This document shows, piece by piece, positions 56,893-64,000 of a DNA stretch of 64,000 nt (positions within the stretch are counted from its first letter, which is position 1; each line of letters opens with the position of its first letter). Both the position numbers and the translations under genes were made by a program. Source of the stretch: Capra hircus (Eukaryota; Chordata; Mammalia; Artiodactyla; Bovidae); assembly GCF_001704415.2 (NCBI RefSeq), contig NC_030827.1, forward strand, positions 47,124,271 through 47,188,270, in the 5' to 3' direction. The notes beneath the pieces are model-generated. The model ran no database searches. It saw only the letters and a program-made list of their open reading frames with translations, and had not been told where the DNA came from.

Positions 56893-59800
56893 ATCTAATC
56901 ACATGGACCATAGCCTTGTCTAACTCAATGAAACTATGAGCTATGCTGTGTAGGGCCACAGAAAGGACAGGTCATGGTGGAGAGGTCTGACAGAAGGTGG
57001 TTCACTGGAGAAGGGAATGGCAAACCACTTCGATATTCCTGCCTTGAGAACCCCATGAACAGTAGGAAAAGGCAAAAAGATAGAAAACTGAAAGATGAAC
57101 TCCCCAGGTCAGTAGGTGCCCAATATACTACTGGAGATCAGTGGAGAACTAACTCCAGAAAGAGTGAAGAGACAGAGCCAAAGCAAAAACAACACCCATT
57201 TGGGGATGAGACTGGTGATTGAAGGAAGGTCTGATGCTGTAAAGAGCAATATTGCATAGCAACCTGGAATGTTAGCTCCATGTATCAAGGCAAATTGGAA
57301 ATAATCAAATAGGAGATGACAAGTGTGCATGTCTACATTTTAGGGATTGGCAAACTAAAATGGACTGGAATGGGTGAAGATAACTCAGATGACCATTACA
57401 TCTACTACTGTGGGCAAGAATTTCTAAGAAGAAATGGAGCCATTGTAGTCAACGAAAGAGCCTAAAATGCAGTACTTGGATGCAATCTCAAAAACGAAAG
57501 AATGATCTCAGTTCATTTCCAAGGCAAACCATTCAATATCACAGTAATCCAAGTCTATGCACAGACCAATAATGCTGAAGAAGCTGAAGTTGAACGGTTC
57601 TGTGAAGACCTACAAGACCTTATAGAAATAACACCCAAAGAAGATGTCCTTTTCATTATAGGGAACTGGAACACAAAAGTAAGAAGTCAGGAAATACCTG
57701 GAGTAACAGACAAATTTGGCCTTGGAGTACAGAATGAAGCAGGGCAAAAGAATATAAAGTTTTGCAAGAGAATGCAGTGGTCATAGTAAACACCCTCTTC
57801 CAACAACACAAGAGAAGACTCTATACATGGACATCTCCAGATGGACAACACCAAAATCAGAATAATTATATTCTTTGCAGCCAAAGGTGGAAAAGCTCTA
57901 TACAATCAGCAAAAACAAGACTGGGAGCTGACTGTGGCTCAGATCATGAACTCCTTATTGCCAAATTCAGACCTAAATTGAAAAAAAAAAAAAAAGTCAA
58001 AACTACTAGACCATTCAGTTCTGACCTAAATCAAATCCCTTATGATTATAGAGTGGAAAGTGAGAAATAGATTTAAGGGACCAGATGTGATAGACATAGT
58101 GATGGATGAACAATGGATGGAGGTTCATGACATTGCACAGGAAACAGGGATCAAGAACATCCTCAAGAAAAATAAATGCAGAAAAGCAAAGTGGCTGTTT
58201 GAGGAGACCTTACAAATATCTGTGAAAAGAAGAGAAGAGAAAAGCATAGGAAGTCCATGCAATTTCTGTCCTTTATCGAGCCCATATTTGCATGAAATGT
58301 TCCCTTGGTATCTCTAATTTTCTTGAAGATATCTCTAGTCTTTCCAATTCTATTGCTTTCCTCTGTTTCTTTGCACTGATCACTGAGGAAGGCTTTCTTT
58401 TCTCACCTTGTAATTCTTTGGAACTCTGCATTCAAGGTGAGAAAAGAAAGCCTTCCTCAGTGATCAGTGCAAAGAAACAGAGGAAAGCAATATAATTGGA
58501 AAGACTAAAGATATCTTCAAGAAAATTAGAGATACCAAGGGAACATTTCATGCAAATATGGGCTCAATAAAGGACATAAATGGCATTGATGTAACAGAAG
58601 CAGAAGACATTAAGAAGAGGTGGCAAGAATAAACAGAAGAACTGTACAAAGAAAATCTTCATGACACAAAAAGTCACGATGGTGTGATCACTCACCTAGA
58701 GGCAGACATTCTGGAATGTGAAGTCAAGTGGCCTTAGAAAGGATCACTATGAACAAAGCTAGTGGAGGTGATAGAATTCCATTTGAGCTATTTCAAATCC
58801 TAAAGGATGTTGCTATGAAAGTGAGCACTCAATATGCCAGCAAATTTGGAAAACTCAGCAGTGGCCGTGGGTCCAGAAAAAGTCCGTTCAGAAAATGATC
58901 AGACTAACACACAAATGCACTCATCTCACACGCTAGTAAAATAATGTTCAAAATTCTCCAAGCCAGGCTTCAGCAATACGTGAACCATGAACTTCCAGAT
59001 GTTCAAGCTGGTTTTAGAAAAGATAGAGGAAATAGAGATCAAATTGCCAACATTCGCTGAATCATCACAAAAGCAAGAGATTAAAAAAAAAAATCTATTT
59101 CTGCTTTATTGACTATGCCAATAAGCTGTGGAAAATTCTGAAAGACATGGAAATACCAGGCCACCTGACCTGCCTCTTGAGAAACCTGTATGCAGGTCAA
59201 GAAAAAACAGTTAGTTCTGGACATGGAACAACAGACTGGTTCCAAATAGGAAAAGGAGTACATCAAGGCTGTATATTGTTACCTTGCTTATTTTACTTAC
59301 ATGCAAAGAACATAATGAGAAACGTGGGGCTGGAGGAAGCACAAACTGGATTCAAGATTGCCGGGAGAAATATCAATAGCCTCAGACATGCAGATGACAC
59401 CACGCTTATGGCAGAAAGTGAAGAACTAAAGAGTCTCTTGATGAAATTGAAAGAAGAGAGTGAAAAAGTTGACTTAAAGCTCAACATTCAGAAAAGTAAG
59501 ATCATGGCATCCGGTCCCATCACTTCATGGCAAATAGGCGGGGAAATGGTGGAAAGAGTGGCTGACTTTATTTGGGGGGGGGGGGCGGAGCTCCAAAATC
59601 ACTGCAGATGGGGATTGCAGCCATGAAATTAAAAGACGCGTACTCCTTGGAAGGAAAGTTATGACCAACCTAGACAGAATATTAAAAAGCAGACACATTA
59701 CTTTGTCAACAAAGGTCTGTCTAGTCAAAGCTATGGTTTTTCCAGTGGTCATGTATGGATGTGAGTGTTGGACTGTAAAGAGGGCTGATAGCAGAAAAGT

Positions 59801-60171
59801 TGATGCTTTTGAAATGTGGCTTTGGAGAAGACTCTTGAGAGTCATTTGTATTGCAAGGCGATCCAACCAGTCCGTCCTGAAGGAGATCAGTCCTGGGTGT
59901 TCTTTGGTAGGACTGATGTTGAAGCTGAGACTCCAATACTTTGGCCACCTGATGTGAAGGGCTGACTCATTTGAAAAGACCCTGATCCTGGGAAAGATTG
60001 AGGGCAGGAGAAGGGGATGACAGAGGATGAGATGGTTGGATGGCATCACTGACTCAATGGACATGAGTTTAGGTAAACTCTGGGAATTGGTGATAGCCAG
60101 GGAGGCCTGGAGTGCTGCGGTTCACAGGGTTGCAAAAAGTCGGTCATGACTGAGCAACTGAACTGAACTGA
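56893..60171 (+). mobile_element. near-full-length BovB LINE with internal inverted duplication, inactive
   Basis: The element starts at about 56893 ('aatctaatcacatggaccatagcc') and ends in the 'ctgaactgaactga' tail, about 3.28 kb. The 5' UTR and ORF start run to about 57250. The endonuclease is in 57502-57786 and 57762-58070: 'CGSDHELL' is intact (about 57932-57955), but the GDWN-type motif reads G-N-W-N (Asn at 57664-57666). A 153-bp inverted copy of downstream sequence (58257-58409) is inserted before its direct counterpart (58434-58586), destroying the linker. RT: frame 59147-59626 has motif B 'GKGVHQGCILLPCLFYL' and motif C with Tyr changed to His (H-A-D-D, 59387-59398). A G12 run at 59574-59585 shifts the frame. 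The C-terminus continues in 59661-59957. Dead copy. Confidence 0.96.
58257..58586. repeat. 153-bp inverted repeat with 24-bp spacer
   Basis: The left arm 58257-58409 is the reverse complement of the right arm 58434-58586 without gaps. The mismatches I found are few (near 58261, 58266, 58277, 58338 and 58351). The spacer 58410-58433 is itself the reverse complement of BovB sequence that normally precedes the right arm. A cruciform or long hairpin is possible. Confidence 0.95.
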
Positions 60172-60956
60172 GTGATGCAGATGACACCACCCTTATGGCA
60201 GAAAGTGAAGAAGAACGAAAGAGTCTCTTGATGAAAGTGAAAGAAGCGAGTGAAAAAGTTGGCTTAAAACTCAACATTCAGAAAACTAAGATCATGGCAT
60301 CCTGTCCCATCACTTCATGGCAAATAGATGGAGAAACAGTGGATATAGTGACAGACTTTATTTTATTAGGCTCCAAAATCACTGCAGATGGTGATTGCAG
60401 CCATGAAATTAAAAAGACACTGATTCTTTGGAAAGAAAGTTATGACCAACCTAGACAGCATATTTAAAAGCAGAGACATTGTTTTTCCAACACATGTCCA
60501 TCTATTCAAGTCTATGGTTTTTCCAGTAGTCATGTATGGATGTGAGAGTTGGACTATAAAGAAAGCTTAGCGCAGATGAATTGGTGCTTTTGAACTGTGG
60601 TGTTGGAGAAGACTCTTGAGAGTCTGGTGGCCTGCAAGGAGATCCAACCAGTCCACTTGAAGGAAATCAGTCTTGAATATTCATTGGAAGGACGGGTGTA
60701 GAAGCTGAAAGCCCAATACTTTGGCTATCTGATGTGAAGAGGTGACTCATTTGAAAAGACCCTGATGCTGGGAAAGATTGAAGGTGTGCAGTGAAGGTGA
60801 CGACAGAAGATTACATGGTTGGATGGCATCATGGACTCAATGGACTTGAATTGAGTAAACTCCTGGAGCTGGAGATGGATAGGCAAATCTGGCATGCTTC
60901 AATCCATGAGGTCACAAAGAGTCGGACCCTACTGAGCTACTGAACTGAAATGAACT
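60172..60956 (+). mobile_element. second BovB, joined to the tail of the first
   Basis: Immediately after the 'aactgaactgag' tail of the preceding BovB, the sequence jumps to 'tgatgcagatgacaccaccc', which is RT motif C, and continues to a second 3' end at 60956. The plus frame 60195-60467 holds 'EKVGLKLNIQKTKIMAS' and 'FILLGSKITADGDCSHEIK', then breaks. It is more diverged towards its end than the first copy. Motifs A and B and the endonuclease are absent. Confidence 0.95.
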
Positions 60957-61402
60957 GTTGTTGCCTTACGTGGTAACACATAAAAGACCTTAATACATAA
61001 AACAGTTTTGTATATATGATGAAGTTAAGGATATTGAGATGAAAAAGTTGCTGTGAATTATCCAGGTGGGCCCAGTGTACTCATAAAGGTCTTAAATGAG
61101 TAAAAGCCCAAAGTTTCAAGTTAGAAAGAAACAACAAAAAAAGAGGGGAGAGGGGGATTGGAAGGTTCTACTCAGCTGATTTTGAAGGTGAAAGGTGGTT
61201 CCACAAGACAAAGAATGCAGATGCCCTCTCAAAGTTAGAAAAGGAAAGAAAACAGACTATAGCCTCCACAAAGAATGCAGCCCTGTCAATACCTTGATTT
61301 TTGGAATCCTGACATCCAGAACACTATGAAAATAAGTTTGCATTTTTTATGCCACTAATTTTGTGCTAATATGTTACAGTGGCAATCAGGAAACTAAGAC
61401 AA
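60957..61402 (-). mobile_element. MLT1-type LTR (ERVL-MaLR)
   Basis: The plus strand is the reverse complement of an MLT1 LTR with good landmarks in order: 'gatgaagttaaggatattgagatg', 'attatccaggtgggcccagtgta', 'tagcctccacaaagaatgcagccctg', 'aataccttgattttt', 'gacatccagaacactatgaaaataa' and 'gctaatatgttacagtggcaatcaggaaactaagaca'. Near full length. Confidence 0.85.
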
Positions 61403-61422
61403 TGAAACACAAAATCAGTAAG

Positions 61423-61505
61423 CTAACAGAGGAACCTGGCAGGCTACAGTCCTTGGGGTCACAAGAGTCAGACACAACTTAGAGACTAAACCACCAACAA
61501 CAGCT
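61423..61505 (+). mobile_element. Bov-tA/BovA 3' fragment
   Basis: 'aggaacctggcaggctacagtcc' and 'gtcagacacaacttagagactaaac' mark the last 80 bp of a Bov-A body. Confidence 0.82.
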
Positions 61506-62200
61506 CATTATGTAGTACTTGTTATCTTATTCACAAAACAAAGAAATACCTATATACAAAATGCATACATTTATACATTCATAAGTACTTTTGTAAATTC
61601 AAAACTGGATATACTTAATGACATTTAATTATACAAAGGAAATAGTGTTTAGGAGATGAGTCTGGGTGGTTCCCAAAAGTTCAAAAAAACTTTAAAAAGC
61701 TACATGTCTTTAAAAAGCTACATATCTGTGATATCTGCACTAGATCTCTTCTTATTTTTCTTCTTTCCTATAAGCTCATACCTGTGGCCACTTTTCCAAA
61801 TTAATAAAATAGATACATTGCAGTTAGTAGTTTCTTCTACAATGCAGATGGGAGATAATTCAGAAGAATATATTAAGACTGAACTCTGATGTCTAGTTAG
61901 AACAAGAGACTGAAATATCAGCCAATGACAACATTTAAAATGAGTTTGCACAGACATTAGAAAGGAGCATCTAGGAACTTCGAAGAGAATTTCCAAGAAG
62001 ACTTGAAGAAATTCATGCTAATGCTGGATTTTGGAGAAAGATTGAGTTGATTAAGTTTAATTTATAAACAACAGTACAGGAAAAGATAATCTATTTTTGA
62101 AATAATGTCATATATTTAGATGCAGAAGTGTTAAATCATTCAACATCCAGAGAAGGTGATTATTTCTGTAATATGACTAGAGATATGTCAACACGTACAG
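61506..62200. other. AT-rich unassigned DNA
   Basis: No gene. A near-perfect tandem duplication 'ctttaaaaagctacatgt'/'ctttaaaaagctacatat' lies at about 61689-61726. Confidence 0.45.
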
Positions 62201-62202
62201 TA

Positions 62203-62852
62203 ATGGCAAATAGATGGGGAAACAGTGGAAACAGTGTCTGACTTTATTTTCTCAGCCTCCAAAATCACTGCAGATGGTGTCTGCAGCCATGAAATTAAAA
62301 AGACGCTTACTCCTTGGAAGAAAAGTTATGACCAACCTAGATAGCATATTCAAAAGCAGAGACATTACTTTGCCAACAAAGGTCCGTCTAGCCAAGGCTA
62401 TGGTGTTTCTAGTGGTCATGTAGGGATGTGAGAGTTGGACTGTGAATAAAGCTGAGCACCAAAGAATTGATTCTTTTGAACTGTGGTGATGGAGAAGACT
62501 CTTTGAGAATCCCTGGGACTACAAGGAGATCCAACCAGTCCATTCTGAAGGAGATAAGCCCTGGGTGTTCTCTGGAAGGAATGCTGCTAAAGCTGAAACT
62601 CCAGTACTTTGGCCACCTCATGCAAAGAGTTGACTCATTGGAAAAGACTCTGATGCTGGGAGGGATTGGGGGCAGGAGGAGAAGGGGACAATAGAGGATG
62701 AGATGGTTGGATGGCACCACTGACTTGATGGACGCGAGTCTCAGTGAACTCCAGGAGTTGGTGATGGACAGGGGGGCCTGGCTTGCTGTGATTCATGGGG
62801 TCTCACAGAGCTGGACATGACTGAGTGACTTAACTGAACTGAACTGAACAGT
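62203..62852 (+). mobile_element. BovB 3' part
   Basis: It starts in the RT C-terminal region ('aatggcaaatagatggggaaac') and ends 'cttaactgaactgaactgaac'. Frames 62214-62423 and 62467-62694 encode the C-terminal BovB stretch, separated by a stop at about 62421 ('catgtaggg'). RT motifs are absent. Confidence 0.95.
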
Positions 62853-63248
62853 AAAGGTGGGCTTAGAAAGGACAGCTAAACAGAGATATGTTTGTGGAGG
62901 AATTACATGTTTAAGACAAGGAATGTGAAAATCATATTGAAATCAAGTGGGAAGGCACATAAGTAATTTAAAAATAAGGCTGACATAAATAATGCAGGAT
63001 TTTGTAGCAAGTATTCTTACAGCAATATCAGATGTATATGAAGGGGACAAGCTGGAAAGTGGAGAGTAAATTGGAAAATTTACAAAAATAAAGGGCAGGA
63101 TGCAGACAGGAGGATGAAGTCAAGTGTAGAATAAATGTGACCTGAACTCAGTAACAAATTGACTTAGGAGATCATGGGAGTGGGTAACAGAAATCGGTGC
63201 TTTGGTTTCTGCTTGTGGATGAATTGATGTTGGTACCAGTCTGTAAAA
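62853..63248. other. unassigned DNA
   Basis: No feature recognised. Confidence 0.4.
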
Positions 63249-63464
63249 TGGACTTCCCAGGTGGTGCTAGTGGTAAAGAACCAGCCTGCCAGTGCAGGAG
63301 ATATAAGAGATGCAGGTTTGACTATGGGTGGGTCACATCCCTTAGCAACCCACTCTAGTATGCTTGCCTGGAGAATCCTCATGGACAAAAGTGCCTGGTG
63401 GGCTATGGTCCATGGAGTAACATAGAGTCAAACGTGATTGAAGCAACTTAGCAAGCACGCATGT
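63249..63464 (+). mobile_element. Bov-tA SINE
   Basis: The head 'ggacttcccaggtggtgctagtgg' and 'tgccagtgcaggaga' precede a Bov-A body ending 'cgtgattgaagcaacttagc'. Confidence 0.94.
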
Positions 63465-64000
63465 GCCAGTCTGTAAGATAGGAAACACTGAAGGAATAGA
63501 TTCTGGAGAAAAGAGTAATTTGTCTTATTAATCTTAACTTTGTCAAGTTCCAGTGGAAGAAGTTTAATTTGATATACTGCTGTATAGTCACTGTAAAAAT
63601 GTGATGTGTTGAAAGAAAATGAAAATGTGGAAATCTGGCAAAAGGAAGATGCTGACATCAGTTTGACTATTCAGTGAATCTACATCAAGAAATGAAGTTA
63701 TCCCCCTTCACCCTGCCTTCCTCAGACTGTAGCTATCTATCACCATCTGTGGTTGATTCCTCTGTGAGGGTTGAGGGAACTTCAGCCTCTTTGCCCTTAC
63801 TAGGATTAGGAGAAAAGAGGAAAGGTGGCATTGGCTACATTTTTTTCTCTACTCAGGTGCCTCTGCCTGTCATATGGATCCTGACATTAAAAGGAGTAGT
63901 AGTTGACAAAATGTGATTAATTTAAAGGGGAAATGATGGTTAGGCCATAGGTTTAATGGTAATAACAACTGTCATCAGAATATCATATTATTAAAAATGA
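63465..64000. other. unassigned DNA at the window edge
   Basis: No gene or repeat was recognised. The 80-codon plus frame 63674-63916 (MNLHQEMKLSPFTLP...) has no motif or splice context that I can support. Confidence 0.4.

Overview
The window is nuclear DNA of a ruminant (bovid) genome. Three element groups show this: 14 fragments of the RTE-type LINE BovB, about 21 tRNA-BovA composite SINEs (Bov-tA, and dimeric Bov-A2), and L1 copies with the ruminant L1-BT type 3' end. Cetartiodactyl CHR-type SINEs and older eutherian repeats (MLT1/MaLR LTRs, ERVL pol, MIR) lie beneath them. Cattle, sheep and goat cannot be told apart from this sequence alone.

No intact protein-coding gene, exon series, rRNA, tRNA gene or CRISPR array can be supported. 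Nearly every longer open frame is a piece of BovB or L1 ORF2, or its antisense shadow. The clearest cellular-gene relic is a processed pseudogene of SNU13/NHP2L1 on the minus strand (about 22385-23620). It is 5'-truncated, has lost its stop codon and carries a Bov-tA insertion in its 3' UTR. An unassigned open frame of 203 codons (43026-43637) and a low-confidence retrocopy-like stretch (50041-51185) remain unexplained.

Layout. 1-9.2 kb: AT-rich DNA with Bov-tA and CHR SINEs, a 3' BovB piece, an L1 3' tail and a MIR. 9.2-10.7 kb: BovB (-). 12.3-14.8 kb: old LTRs and MaLR internal sequence with SINEs. 15.5-20.6 kb: L1 tails, SINEs, two BovB (+) pieces and an old LTR. 20.6-26.2 kb: mostly unique DNA with the SNU13 pseudogene. 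26.2-28.5 kb: an inverted (twin-priming-like) L1 and BovB (+). 28.5-32.2 kb: mostly unique DNA. 32.2-34.5 kb: truncated L1 (-) split by a Bov-A2 with clear target duplications. 34.9-40.8 kb: BovB (+), one nearly full length, and an old L1. 41-52.5 kb: SINEs, MLT1-like LTRs, an LTR-like block and unique DNA. 52.5-62.9 kb: the densest block, with BovB (-), ERVL pol, a near-full-length BovB (+) carrying a 153-bp inverted duplication, a second BovB joined tail-to-body, an MLT1 LTR and another BovB. 63-64 kb: one Bov-tA and unique DNA.

The elements do not form a pathway. The BovB and L1 copies are dead: they have stops, frameshifts, 5' truncations, and in the two longest BovB copies a lost catalytic Asp in the endonuclease. 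They would have supplied the retrotransposition machinery that Bov-tA/Bov-A2 (sharing the BovB 3' end) and the SNU13 retrocopy (L1) are believed to use. I found no convincing undescribed biological system. The best second-look items are the inverted duplication at 58257-58586, the inverted L1 at 26244-26744, the BovB-BovB junction near 60172 and the unassigned frame at 43026.
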